Below, piece by piece: positions 1-8,553 of a stretch of DNA of 64,000 bases. Both the position numbers and the translations under genes were made by a program. This DNA is from a bacterium (GTDB taxonomy: Bacteria; Vulcanimicrobiota; Xenobia; Xenobiales; JADMJV01). How positions within the stretch are numbered: position 1 is the stretch's first letter; every line of letters begins with the position of its first letter. The notes below the pieces were generated by a model that worked only from the letters and a program-made list of their open reading frames with translations, had not been told where the DNA came from and did not search any database. The DNA is taken from the NCBI GenBank assembly GCA_018266105.1, contig JAFEBA010000026.1, positions 52,989 through 116,988 of the forward strand. Direction: 5' to 3'.

Positions 1-29
1 TTTCAGGGTCGCTGGCATAGGATGCGCCC

Positions 30-812
30 GTGAAAATCACCTCATTCATGTCGCCCAAGCCCGGAATGAAACTGGATACGGTCAACGACCATCGGTTCGA
101 CGGGCATTTTGTGGGCGCGGGCGGACAGATCTATCCTCCTGACACCTATTGGCGCGACGTGCCGCCGGTCTTGCCGGATAACGGGAAGCCGGTCTGGCGC
201 ACCGTGCTGATGGTCAATGGGATTATGACCGACGCCGCCCTTCAGGCCAGCGACATGCAAAAGATGGCCAACACGGGTTGCAAGGTGGTGGGCGTGCACA
301 ATGCCACCAAAGGGATGTTGCGCGACCTGGCTCAGTGCGCGGGCGACAAATGGGACTTGAAGCTGGCTAACAATCAGGCCACTGAGACCGTGTCCAAGGT
401 CATCCATCAGGTTCTCAGCCAGAATGAAGAACCGCCGCTGCTTGTCGGTCATAGTCAAGGCGCGCTGGTGGTCAGCAATGCTCTGGGGCGGGTGGGGGGC
501 GAGAGCCTGAAAAAGCTGGACGTTCTGACGATGGGCGGCGCGTCCTGGACTTTCCCAAAGGGCCCCCGCTACCGTCATTATGTCAATGTTTTTGACGCAG
601 TGCCTATGGGAGCTGGAGTTGGAGCCGTCAGCTGGTTGACCTGTGGCCCGGAGGATAAGATTTTTCGCTTTGGTGAGGTCAACAAGCCCACCAATTTGCC
701 ACCTTTGGAAGAAGATATTAGCAATTATTTGGCGCGGGTGGTGGATCGCTCGGTGCACGGTCCTCAGGACGTGTATATTCCGAAAGTGGAAGGTGAGTTG
801 CCCCCTGGCTGA
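30..812 (+). CDS. alpha/beta-hydrolase (lipase/esterase-like), no signal peptide
   Basis: A 260-residue protein from a GTG start. It carries the nucleophile elbow GHSQG (residues 140-144, Ser142) after a beta strand. A plausible acid follows at Asp189 (NVFDAVP) and a histidine at His243 (SVHGPQ), giving a complete alpha/beta-hydrolase triad in the right order. The first ~55 residues (starting MKITSFMSPKPG) are polar and proline-containing, with no Sec signal or membrane segment, so the protein is cytoplasmic or leaves by a non-Sec route. The family fold is well supported; the substrate is not predictable. The start region lies near the window edge and no strong ribosome site is visible, so the start is moderately sure. 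Confidence 0.8.
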   Translation: MKITSFMSPKPGMKLDTVNDHRFDGHFVGAGGQIYPPDTYWRDVPPVLPDNGKPVWRTVLMVNGIMTDAALQASDMQKMANTGCKVVGVHNATKGMLRDLAQCAGDKWDLKLANNQATETVSKVIHQVLSQNEEPPLLVGHSQGALVVSNALGRVGGESLKKLDVLTMGGASWTFPKGPRYRHYVNVFDAVPMGAGVGAVSWLTCGPEDKIFRFGEVNKPTNLPPLEEDISNYLARVVDRSVHGPQDVYIPKVEGELPPG

Positions 813-825
813 ACAGTCTCTGGGG

Positions 826-2083
826 ATGACGACTGAAGAATTTGCCGCGGCCCAGCGCCGCTACGTAGACCTGCTGGTCTCCCAAGGCTGCAATTTGCAG
901 CCGGGACAACATGTGCTGATCAATACCGAGCCTTCCTGCCTGGAGCTGGTGGGTCTGGCCGCCGAGGCCTTTTACCGACGAGGGGCTCGTTACGTCGACT
1001 ATCACGTGACGTTGCCGCGAGTTGACCGTGCTCATGTGGAGTTTGGCTCGCCTCAGAGGCTGACCTTTGTGCCTGGATGGCGCAGCGTGCAGATGGACCA
1101 GCTGGTGGATTCCAAGGGCTGCATGTTGGCCTTTCGTAGTCAGGACGAGCCCGATCTTTACGAGGGTTTTGACGCGACCGGCATGTTACGCGTCAATGAG
1201 ATGATGGTGGCCCGTCGAGAAGCGGTCAAGCGGTGGACCGAAGAAGGGGTACTGCAGCGCCAGGTGGCCTGGTGTCTGGCCGGCCCCCCCAGCCCCAAGT
1301 GGGCAGCCAAGGTCTATCCCGAGCTGGCCCCCGGAACGCGCGGTGGATGCCCTCTGGCGTGAGATCTTTAAGATGACCTTTGCGGACCAGGAGAACTGTG
1401 CCCAACTCTGGTCCGAGCATCTGGACCGTCTGGCCCGGCGCGCCGAGCTGCTCAACGCCATGCAGATTCGCCAGCTGCACTTTGTGAACAAAGAAAAAGG
1501 GACTGACCTTAAGGTCGGTCTTTCCTCGTTGGCCCGCTGGGTAAGCGGCCGCAAACAGACCGCTTCGGGTGTGGAAGTTTGTCTTAATATCCCAACCTTC
1601 GAGGTTTTCACCACTCCCGACTGGCGCCAGACTAGCGGAACCGTAGGTTTGACCCGTCCCGCCATGATCAATGGCTCACTGGTGGAAGGGCTGCGACTGC
1701 GCTTTGAGCAGGGTGAGATTGTGGAAGTCCAGGCCGAGCGCAACGGGGCGGCATACGAAGCTCTGATTGGAACCGATGCGACGGCCCGGAGACTGGGAGA
1801 GGTGGCTCTGGTCGGGGTCGATTCTCCCATCTTTCAAAGCGGCAGGGTGTTCCAACACACCCTATATGACGAGAACGCCGCCTGCCATATCGCCACGGGC
1901 ATGGCCTACACCGTTGGAATCGAAGATGGAGACCAGCTGCCAGGAGAACGGCTGGACGAAATTGGGTTTAATCGGAAGGCCAAAACTCACCAGGACGTGA
2001 TGATTTCGGATGAGACCACCAGCGTGCGCGCCGATGGTCGTCTGATCTTGGAACAGGGGCGCTGGGTGGGAGAGCTGGCCTAG
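826..2083 (+). pseudogene. M29 family aminopeptidase, interrupted by a single-base frameshift
   Basis: Two overlapping reading frames together make one thermophilic-metalloprotease (M29, AmpS/AmpT) protein. The first half starts at ATG 826 (MTTEEFAAAQRR) and runs through the substrate-side domain to VYPELAP, then leaves frame and stops at 1362. The second half continues in the +1 frame (PERAVDALWREI...) to 2083. Deleting one C from the C5 run at 1328-1332 restores a continuous protein of about 419 residues, the normal family length. The metal-site motifs are all intact in the second half: LGE, TLYDENAACH and HQDVMI. This is either a recent inactivating insertion, a sequencing error in a homopolymer, or (less likely) a programmed shift. 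The downstream methyltransferase start overlaps its stop by one base, so the two are cotranscribed. Confidence 0.85.
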
Positions 2084-2778
2084 TGTTCACCCGCTCGGCC
2101 GCCTTTTACGATGCGATCTACGCTTTCAAGGATTACCAGGCCGAGGCCGAGCTGGTCATGGAGTGGGCAGCCCGCCACGGTTGGTCGGAGGGTGGGCTGC
2201 TGGATATGGCTTGCGGGACCGGTCGCCACGCTCAGTATTTTGCGCGTAAATATCAGGTCACCGGAGTGGATCTGGATCGACACCTGCTGGAGCAGGCGCG
2301 GCAGCGACTGCCCGAGGCGCGCTTCCTGCAGGGCGACATGTGCACGGTTGATCTGGGTCAACAGTTCGAGGTCGTCACCTGCTTGTTCTCGGCCATCGGT
2401 TATCTAAGCGATGAGCAACTCCCCCAGGCCTGTGCCAACTTTTATCGGCATTTGAAGCCTGGTGGGGTGTTGCTGGTCGAACCCTGGCTTCGCCCGGACA
2501 TGATCCGGCCGGGTCATGTCGGAGTGGACCGGGCCGAAGTGGAAGGGGCTCAGGTTGTGCGCATGAGTCGCCTGCAGCTCGAGGGTCGGCTTTCCATTTG
2601 TCAGTTTCAGTATCTGATCGGAACGTCCCAGGGCATCCGACATGAAGCCGAAGACCATCGTCTGACTTTGTTCAGTTTAGATGAGTATCGGGCTGGAATA
2701 GAGCAGGCCGGACTGCGCTTTCAGTGGGACGAGCCGAGACTGACCGGGCGGGGTCTGCTTGTGGGTGTAAAAGACTGA
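2083..2778 (+). CDS. class I SAM-dependent methyltransferase
   Basis: A 231-residue Rossmann-fold methyltransferase from a GTG whose G is the last base of the preceding TAG stop, so translation is probably coupled to the aminopeptidase. Motif I is LLDMACGTGRHAQYF (about residue 43), followed by the acidic strand VTGVDLD, motif II-like FLQGDM, and the LKPGGVLLVEPW strand. The family is typical of small-molecule methyltransferases; the C-terminal part (FQWDEPRLTGRGLLVGV) matches that type. The substrate is unknown. No membrane segment or signal peptide is present. Confidence 0.85.
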   Translation: MFTRSAAFYDAIYAFKDYQAEAELVMEWAARHGWSEGGLLDMACGTGRHAQYFARKYQVTGVDLDRHLLEQARQRLPEARFLQGDMCTVDLGQQFEVVTCLFSAIGYLSDEQLPQACANFYRHLKPGGVLLVEPWLRPDMIRPGHVGVDRAEVEGAQVVRMSRLQLEGRLSICQFQYLIGTSQGIRHEAEDHRLTLFSLDEYRAGIEQAGLRFQWDEPRLTGRGLLVGVKD

Positions 2779-2821
2779 GAAAGGCGGATCTGCTGCTCCT
2801 GTTCCGAATTGAAGGGGTGTG

Positions 2822-3469
2822 ATGAAGAGCCAGTTTGCTCAGGCTCGCCAATCCATGTTGGACGAGCAGTTGATTCCCCGCGGAATACACGATCGAGCCG
2901 TGCTGGCCGCCCTCAATCTGGTGCCGCGCGAGGAATTCGTGGCCCCGGAGCTGGCCGAGTATGCCTACCGAGACTCTCCTCTAGGCATCGAGGAGGACCA
3001 GACGATTTCGCAGCCTTACGTGGTCGCTCTGATGGTTCAGGCACTGGAGCTGACCAGTGACTCTCTAGTTCTGGAGGTGGGAGCCGGTTCGGGTTATGCG
3101 GCCGCTGTGATGGGCCAGATTGCTCGTGAGGTGCACTCTTTGGAGCGGCATCCTCGCCTGGTTCAGGGCGCCCGGGAGGTGATCGCTCGCCTGGGTTATG
3201 GCAATGTGCATATCCATCAGGCCGACGGGTGTCAGGGTTGGGCCAGCCGGGCCCCTTACGACGCCATCGCGGTGGCTGCGGGTGGTCCCTGTGTTCCAAA
3301 CTCCCTGCGCCAGCAACTCAAGCAGGGCGGTCGTTTGCTGATGCCGGTTGGTCCTCGGAATGAGCAGACCTTGATTCGCTTGCGTCGGGTCGGTCTGAAC
3401 GAATATCGCCAGGAGTCATTGGGGCAGGTGCGCTTCGTTCCGTTAATTGGACGCGAGGGCTGGACCTGA
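2822..3469 (+). CDS. pcm: protein-L-isoaspartate O-methyltransferase
   Basis: A 215-residue protein with the PCMT hallmarks. The family motif DQTISQPYVVALM sits near residue 60, motif I is LEVGAGSGYAAAVMG, the acidic loop is VHSLERHP, and the C-terminal strand is GGRLLMPVG. It methylates abnormal L-isoaspartyl residues to allow repair of aged proteins in the cytoplasm. A GTG lies directly before the ATG at 2822; the ATG is preferred because AAGGGG sits a few bases upstream. The gene lies 43 nt after the previous methyltransferase on the same strand and may share its transcript. Confidence 0.9.
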   Translation: MKSQFAQARQSMLDEQLIPRGIHDRAVLAALNLVPREEFVAPELAEYAYRDSPLGIEEDQTISQPYVVALMVQALELTSDSLVLEVGAGSGYAAAVMGQIAREVHSLERHPRLVQGAREVIARLGYGNVHIHQADGCQGWASRAPYDAIAVAAGGPCVPNSLRQQLKQGGRLLMPVGPRNEQTLIRLRRVGLNEYRQESLGQVRFVPLIGREGWT

Positions 3470-3475
3470 GGTTGC

Positions 3476-4669
3476 TCAAAACAACGGTTTGAAACGATAG
3501 TTGGCTGCTTTTAGAAAGTCGCGCCAACCAGGCGGCAAAGTCGCATCGGTGCGTTCTCGGACCAGATGAAAGGTCAGGGTCTTATCATTTTGCTGATTGA
3601 CCAGGCTGGCCTGAAACGCCTCCTTCGCCTCTGCGGCCAGGGCCAGGGTTTTCGAGCTGAGCTGGCTTTTTTGCAGGTTCGCCAGGAAGCTGCCCAGGTC
3701 CACCCGAGCCCCTGGCAGACGGTCCGGGTTCGTGGATCGAGCCAGAGCTTTGCGAACACTGGCGCGCGCCCCACCGGCGATTTCGGTGGCCAGCTGGGCC
3801 CCCAACTGATCCAGAGCGGGTAGGAGCGAGTGACAAAATCTGTCACAATCCCAGGCGGCCAGACTGGGGGTGACCTGACTGCCCTGTTCTACCCAGGTGC
3901 TGGCCAGCTGGCGCGGGCTTTTGTCGAGTTGCTCCGGGGAGAACATTTTCTCAAAAGGCAGCCCCACCGCCGGGATGGGTTGGGGGGAGGCCAGGATAAA
4001 ACGGCTCCAGGGTGCCAGGCGGGAGAGCACCTCCAGCTGTCCCCCCAGGCAGGTGTCCAGGATGATCTGCTCGACCGAGTTGCCCTGGAGCGCCCGCGAG
4101 GTCTGGTCGTAGGTGAGCGTCCCAACCCGTTCGTGGTTGCCGTGACCGGCCAGTGAGACCACCTGACGGCTGCCCGGGAAATCGCGGAGGTTGCTTTGAA
4201 TGAGCGACTTCAGGCGGTCGGCCGGGGAGCCGGTGCTTTCGGGCAAAGGACCGGCACCCAGTTGCACGGGTTGGTTGCCTTTCCAGTAGGGGGCTTTGAG
4301 GCCCTGACGTAAACCATCCTCGGCCTGGGAGGCCACATACAGACCTAGCAGCCCGCCCAGGCCCGCGGCCGCCAGGGCGACCCCCGAGGCTGGCAGAGAC
4401 TGGGCGGCCAGATAACCGGAAGTCAGGGCAACTGCTGCGCCCGTGGCGACGAAAGCTCCGGCAGCGGCGAATTGAAGGGCGCGCGCCGAACGCTGTCCAT
4501 CCAGGCGCACCACCAGGTTCCCCTGATTGGCTCGCGAGGCTTTCTCGAAATGGTCTACTCCGGCCAGGATCTGAGCCTGGATGCTGTGAGCTTTGCCGTC
4601 GACAAAGCTGCTGACGGCGAATTTGGGCGAAGAGATCTTCACCCCTGGAGTATCACTGCACGAACTCAA
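3476..4669 (-). CDS. caspase-like (clan CD, C11/clostripain-type) cysteine protease with N-terminal membrane hairpin
   Basis: A 397-residue protein counted from a TTG. It has the clan CD dyad in the usual spacing: a hydrophobic strand ending VVSLAGHGNHE (His176), then about 30 residues later IILDTCLGGQLEVL (Cys207). The DTCLGG-QLEV block followed by RFILASPQPIP is the arrangement seen in clostripain/C11 and caspase-like bacterial proteases. Residues ~67-113 form two hydrophobic glycine/alanine-rich helices, likely a membrane hairpin. The start is uncertain: TTG 4669 has no clear ribosome site, GTG 4642 would give an MKISSPKF start, and in-frame codons upstream of the TTG encode a lipobox-like LLLSSC. 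It is divergent from the glycine-zipper gene at 4760. The cleavage target is unknown. Confidence 0.7.
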   Translation of the reverse strand: MSSCSDTPGVKISSPKFAVSSFVDGKAHSIQAQILAGVDHFEKASRANQGNLVVRLDGQRSARALQFAAAGAFVATGAAVALTSGYLAAQSLPASGVALAAAGLGGLLGLYVASQAEDGLRQGLKAPYWKGNQPVQLGAGPLPESTGSPADRLKSLIQSNLRDFPGSRQVVSLAGHGNHERVGTLTYDQTSRALQGNSVEQIILDTCLGGQLEVLSRLAPWSRFILASPQPIPAVGLPFEKMFSPEQLDKSPRQLASTWVEQGSQVTPSLAAWDCDRFCHSLLPALDQLGAQLATEIAGGARASVRKALARSTNPDRLPGARVDLGSFLANLQKSQLSSKTLALAAEAKEAFQASLVNQQNDKTLTFHLVRERTDATLPPGWRDFLKAANYRFKPLF

Positions 4670-4759
4670 AAGGAGCTTAAACAGGTCTTTCAGAGTTTTT
4701 TAGGGGGGTGTGGCTAGGGTCTCATGCATACACAAAGACACCCAGAGGAGTAATGACCC

Positions 4760-5329
4760 ATGCAGATTACGCGGAATCAGCAGCCGGTACAGTTACCGCG
4801 CCTGACCCTGAATCAGGATTCCAATAAGCCCGAGAACACCCCGCCCATCAAGCCCGATGCGGTTGACACCATTTCGGCCGGGGTGACCAAGGGAGCAAAC
4901 TTTGCGAACGGCGCGATTGGTGCCTGGAACGGAGCCGTAGCCGGCGCCGTGGGCGGAGCCGCTATCAGCCTGGGCGGTAGCGCGCTATCCACCATTTCTG
5001 GCGCCTTGCATGGCACTTCTCACGTAACCGTGGGTAGCTTGTTGCACACGGCCGGTTCAGCTGGTTTGTGGGCGGCCGGCGGCGCGGTTGTCGGCGGCGT
5101 GGTGGGCTGTTACGCGGCCAAAGGAATCGGGCATGTGGCGGGCGGATTCGGCGCCTCGGTCGCCAAGAAATTGGGAGCCCCTGAATCAGCCGGGCGTGCG
5201 GCTGGAACCGTCGCCGCCGGACTGGCCCTGGGCGGACTGGTCGGGCTCGGCGTAGCCGGGCATTCGGGAGCTTATATCACCTTGGGCGCGGCCGCCTTGG
5301 GTGGAGTGGTCTCTTACTTCAAGAACTGA
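4760..5329 (+). CDS. glycine-zipper membrane protein with proline-rich leader
   Basis: A 189-residue protein with GAGGAG-type ribosome site upstream (CAGAGGAGTAATGACCC before ATG). Residues 1-40 are polar and proline-rich (starts MQITRNQQPVQL, includes PENTPP). The rest is almost entirely Gly/Ala/Val helices with GxxxG spacing, and could form several membrane-inserting hairpins. No cleavable signal peptide is visible. It resembles in layout the proteins at 46627 and 48469 in this window, including the PENTPP leader shared with the former. The function is unknown; an oligomerising membrane or pore-type role is possible from composition only. It is divergent from the caspase-like protease and followed by a strong terminator. 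Confidence 0.75.
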   Translation: MQITRNQQPVQLPRLTLNQDSNKPENTPPIKPDAVDTISAGVTKGANFANGAIGAWNGAVAGAVGGAAISLGGSALSTISGALHGTSHVTVGSLLHTAGSAGLWAAGGAVVGGVVGCYAAKGIGHVAGGFGASVAKKLGAPESAGRAAGTVAAGLALGGLVGLGVAGHSGAYITLGAAALGGVVSYFKN

Positions 5330-5351
5330 GCTTCAGGCAGCAAGAACAAAG

Positions 5352-5385
5352 AAAGCCCTTCGCATTGAGCGAATGGGCTTTTTTT
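5352..5385 (+). terminator. rho-independent terminator after the glycine-zipper gene
   Basis: The stem AAAGCCC plus TTCGC pairs with GCGAA and GGGCTTT around an ATTGA loop with one bulged T. It is followed by an uninterrupted T run. It ends the 4760-5329 transcript before the next gene at 5421. Confidence 0.85.
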
Positions 5386-5420
5386 CTGCCTGATGGGTCT
5401 GATTAAACGGGAGGTCAACG

Positions 5421-6374
5421 ATGAATCTGGCTGCCAATCCACTGCTGGTGAAGCTGGCGGGGGCCAAACGGATCATGATTTGCGGCTGCGGTGGCGGTCA
5501 CGATCTTTACGCGGGACTGCCTCTTTACTTCTACCTGAGAAAGCGATGTGAATCGGTCTTCTTGGGGAATCTGACCTTCGCTGCGTTGGGGCCAAAGACT
5601 GGACGCCGTCTGACTCCAGCCGTCACCTGCATCGACGCGGATACGGAAGGTTCGGATGATTTTTTCCCTGAGCGGGTGCTGGCTCGTTGGCTTCGAGGTC
5701 GCGGTATTGAGACTTCGGTCTTTTGCTTTCAGCGCACCGGAGTGGTCACGCTCTTGAAGGCCTGGCGGGCGGTGCAGCATGAACTGAGCTTTGATGCCAT
5801 CGTGTTGGCCGACGGCGGCACCGACAGCCTGATGCGTGGCGACGAAGAGGGACTGGGCACCCCTCAGGAAGACCTGGCCAACATCGCAGCTGTGCACGCT
5901 CTCACAGTTCCCGTAAAAGTCCTGAGCTGCCTGGGTTTCGGTGTGGACCGGTTTGACGATGTTTGCCACGCTCACTTTCTGGAGTCGGCCGCCGCCTTGC
6001 AGCGCAAGGGCGCCTTCCTGGGCGCATTTTCGCTGTTGCCTGAAATGGAGGAGTCCAGACTGTTTATCGAGGCGGTCGATGATTGCGTGCGGGCCATGCC
6101 CGGGGCTCCCAGCGTGGTGGCTAACTCCATCGCCCATGCTTTGGAAGGTCAGTTCGGTAATGTGCATCGCACCTGGCGCACGGAGGGCAACAAACTCTTC
6201 ATCAGCCCGTTGATGTCGATGTACTGGAGTTTTGAAGTGGATGCGGTGGCCCGGCGCTGCCTTTACCTGCCCGAGTTGCAGGGGACGGTGGGCTACATGG
6301 ATGTGGAAAGGGTCATTCAGGAGTTTCGTAAGCAGAACCCACCCACCCGACCGTTCACTCCCATCCCTTACTAA
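5421..6374 (+). CDS. DUF1152-like protein
   Basis: A 317-residue protein starting at ATG with GGGAGG upstream. It begins with a Rossmann-like glycine loop (MICGCGGGHDLYAGLPLYFYL), followed by VFLGNLTFAALG and IVLADGGTDSLMRGDEE, which match my recollection of the DUF1152 family. The acidic DGGTDS and FGVDRFDD segments suggest a metal or nucleotide site. No signal peptide is present. The biochemical role of the family is not established. It lies between a terminator and the FlhA-family gene 73 nt downstream on the same strand. Confidence 0.65.
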   Translation: MNLAANPLLVKLAGAKRIMICGCGGGHDLYAGLPLYFYLRKRCESVFLGNLTFAALGPKTGRRLTPAVTCIDADTEGSDDFFPERVLARWLRGRGIETSVFCFQRTGVVTLLKAWRAVQHELSFDAIVLADGGTDSLMRGDEEGLGTPQEDLANIAAVHALTVPVKVLSCLGFGVDRFDDVCHAHFLESAAALQRKGAFLGAFSLLPEMEESRLFIEAVDDCVRAMPGAPSVVANSIAHALEGQFGNVHRTWRTEGNKLFISPLMSMYWSFEVDAVARRCLYLPELQGTVGYMDVERVIQEFRKQNPPTRPFTPIPY

Positions 6375-6447
6375 GCAAATGTTAACCGGCTTTAATATGT
6401 TATGAAATGAAAACAATTTGCTAATGTCCTGACAATAGGCTGGGAGT
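6375..6447 (+). promoter_or_regulatory. AT-rich leader upstream of the FlhA-family gene
   Basis: This 73-nt gap is distinctly AT-rich compared with its surroundings (TTTAATATGTTATGAAATG). It may hold the promoter or an upstream element for the export-gate gene. I cannot assign a confident -35/-10 pair. A TGGGAG ribosome site lies immediately before the ATG. Confidence 0.3.
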
Positions 6448-8553
6448 ATGCCTCCCCAAACTTCCCAGCGTCTGCTGGACCTTTCTGAAGGCGTCATGGC
6501 GATGGCCGTGCTGGGAATCGTGTTCATGCTGATTGTGCCGTTGCCTGCCGGACTTCTAGACTTTCTGCTGGTGTGCAACATCACGTTCTCGGTGATCACG
6601 ATTCTGATCGCATTGAGCATTGCCGAGCCGCTCGAATTCGCAGTGTTCCCGACCATGCTGCTGGTGACCACGCTTTTTCGTCTAAGCCTGGACGTTTCGG
6701 CCACCCGCATGATTTTGCTTCACGGTTACGAGAAGGATCCATTGACTCATCTCCCGATTGGAGCCGGGCATTTGATTCCGGCTTTCGGTCGAGTCGTGGT
6801 GGGGGGAAACTTGCTGGTGGGCCTCATCTTGTTTGTCATCTTGATTACCATTCAGATCTTGGTGATCACCAAGGGCGCCGAGCGGGTGGCTCAGGTCGCG
6901 GCTCGATTCACTTTGGACAAGATGCCCGGAGACCAGATGGCCATCGACGCCGACTTGGGGGCTGGTTTGATTACGGCTGACCAGGCCAAAGAACTGCGGT
7001 CCAAGCTCAAGCGTCAGGCTGACTTCTATGGTTCCATGGACGGCGCTGGCAAGTTCATTACCGGCGATGCCATTGCGGCCGTACTGATTATGCTGGTCAA
7101 TGTGGTCGGCGGCGTGGCCATGGGTGTGATTTACTACCAGATGGGGGCCTGGGACGCCCTCAATACCTTCGCTTTGCTGTCAGTTGGTAACGGACTGATG
7201 ACCACCGTGCCGGCCTTCTTGATGTCCACCTCGATGGGCCTGATTGTGACTCGGGCTGCCTCTCAGTCCAACCTGGCTCGGGACCTACTTGAGCAAATTA
7301 CGGCTCAGCCGAAGGCCCTGAAGATGGCCGCCCGGGCCCTGTTGGTGATGGGAGGTCTGGGTCTGACCGGTGCCTTTGCCTTTCCGGCGAGTCCATTTCT
7401 ATTGCTCAGCGCCATGTTGCACTTTGGGTTGAAGAGCCTTGAATCTGAGCGCGTGGCGGTTCTAGAAGCGAACGACAAAAAGGCTGAAGAAGTGAAGGTG
7501 GTCAAGCGTCGCGAGCCGGTGGATGTGACCACCATCATGGAAGTGGATCCGGTGGCCATGGAGGTGGGTCGAGGGCTTCTGGGATTGGTGAATCCTGATG
7601 AGGAGGCTCGACTGATATCGAGAGTTGTGGCGATTCGTCGGCATCTAGCCTTGGAACTTGGAATCGTAGTTCCGGGGGTGCGCTTCCGCGATAACCTGCA
7701 GTTGGCTCCCAACGCCTACGTGATCAGGATGCGGAATTTGGAAGTGGGTCGAGGAGAGGTCTTTCCCACCCAGTTTCTGGCCATCGGACCGGAAGACAAG
7801 CTGAAGAATCTGCGTGGAACGCGCACCACCGATCCGACCTACGCCATGCCGGGCGTGTGGATCAGCCCGGAGCAACGAGGGGATGCGGAGCGACTCGGAT
7901 GTATGTTGTTCGATCCAGTCAGCGTCATGGCCACCCAGTTGACCGAAATTCTGCGGGCGCGTGCGGCTGATCTACTGGGCCGCCAGGAGGTCCAGGCCTT
8001 ACTTGATCTGCTCAAGCGGGCCAAACCCATGGTGGTTAAAGAGGCCACGGCGGAGCTGACGCTGGGTGACATTCAGAAGGTTCTTTGCAATCTCCTGAGC
8101 GAGCGAGTATCGATACGCGATCTCTCGCGTATTTTGGAGTGCCTGGCCGACCATGTGGGCTTGACCAAGGACCCTGATTTGCTGACCGAGTTTGTGCGCT
8201 CACGTCTGGCCGCTCACATCTGCGAGGAATACGTCAACAACGACAGGATTCTCAACGTGATCTCTCTCGATCCGGAATTGGAACGGTTGATCAAGAAAGC
8301 CATCTACCGTGACGCGACGGGGTTGCAGCTCAATCTTGAGCCGCAGTCCGGCCAGTTGCTGCTGGGGGCTCTGGCCAGGGAGCTGGACGCCATGCGCGAG
8401 CGTGGATTACAACCGATTGTGATCACTTCGCCCGAAGTCCGGCCGGCTCTACGGCGACTGGCCGAACGCAGTTTCCCCACCCTGGTGGTTCTGTCCTGGA
8501 ACGAAATAGCTCCGGGTATTCACGTGAATTCGCTGAGTATGGCCTGCATCTAG
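6448..8553 (+). CDS. FlhA/SctV family type III export-gate protein
   Basis: A full-length 701-residue FHIPEP protein. The N-terminal half has about eight membrane helices (residues ~15-330). The loop motif region is ARFTLDKMPGDQMAIDADL (about 152-170). It deviates from the family signature: usual R-x-(S/G)-E-V becomes RVAQV, and PGKQM becomes PGDQM, while the Asp pair of AIDAD is kept. A cytoplasmic C-terminal domain (from about 360) follows with GVRFRDNLQL and SVMATQLTEILR. In flagella and injectisomes this protein forms the nonameric export gate that receives chaperone-substrate complexes and couples to proton flow. No FlhB, FliPQR or ATPase gene is adjacent, so flagellar versus non-flagellar use cannot be decided. 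Its C-terminal domain is clearly paralogous to that of the 13998 gene. Confidence 0.9.
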   Translation: MPPQTSQRLLDLSEGVMAMAVLGIVFMLIVPLPAGLLDFLLVCNITFSVITILIALSIAEPLEFAVFPTMLLVTTLFRLSLDVSATRMILLHGYEKDPLTHLPIGAGHLIPAFGRVVVGGNLLVGLILFVILITIQILVITKGAERVAQVAARFTLDKMPGDQMAIDADLGAGLITADQAKELRSKLKRQADFYGSMDGAGKFITGDAIAAVLIMLVNVVGGVAMGVIYYQMGAWDALNTFALLSVGNGLMTTVPAFLMSTSMGLIVTRAASQSNLARDLLEQITAQPKALKMAARALLVMGGLGLTGAFAFPASPFLLLSAMLHFGLKSLESERVAVLEANDKKAEEVKVVKRREPVDVTTIMEVDPVAMEVGRGLLGLVNPDEEARLISRVVAIRRHLALELGIVVPGVRFRDNLQLAPNAYVIRMRNLEVGRGEVFPTQFLAIGPEDKLKNLRGTRTTDPTYAMPGVWISPEQRGDAERLGCMLFDPVSVMATQLTEILRARAADLLGRQEVQALLDLLKRAKPMVVKEATAELTLGDIQKVLCNLLSERVSIRDLSRILECLADHVGLTKDPDLLTEFVRSRLAAHICEEYVNNDRILNVISLDPELERLIKKAIYRDATGLQLNLEPQSGQLLLGALARELDAMRERGLQPIVITSPEVRPALRRLAERSFPTLVVLSWNEIAPGIHVNSLSMACI

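Noticed and set aside
5415..6710. 431-residue minus-strand open frame opposite the DUF1152-like gene
   Set aside because: It is the complement of a convincing plus-strand protein plus the FlhA start, and its translation is low-quality (His/Arg-rich, no motif).
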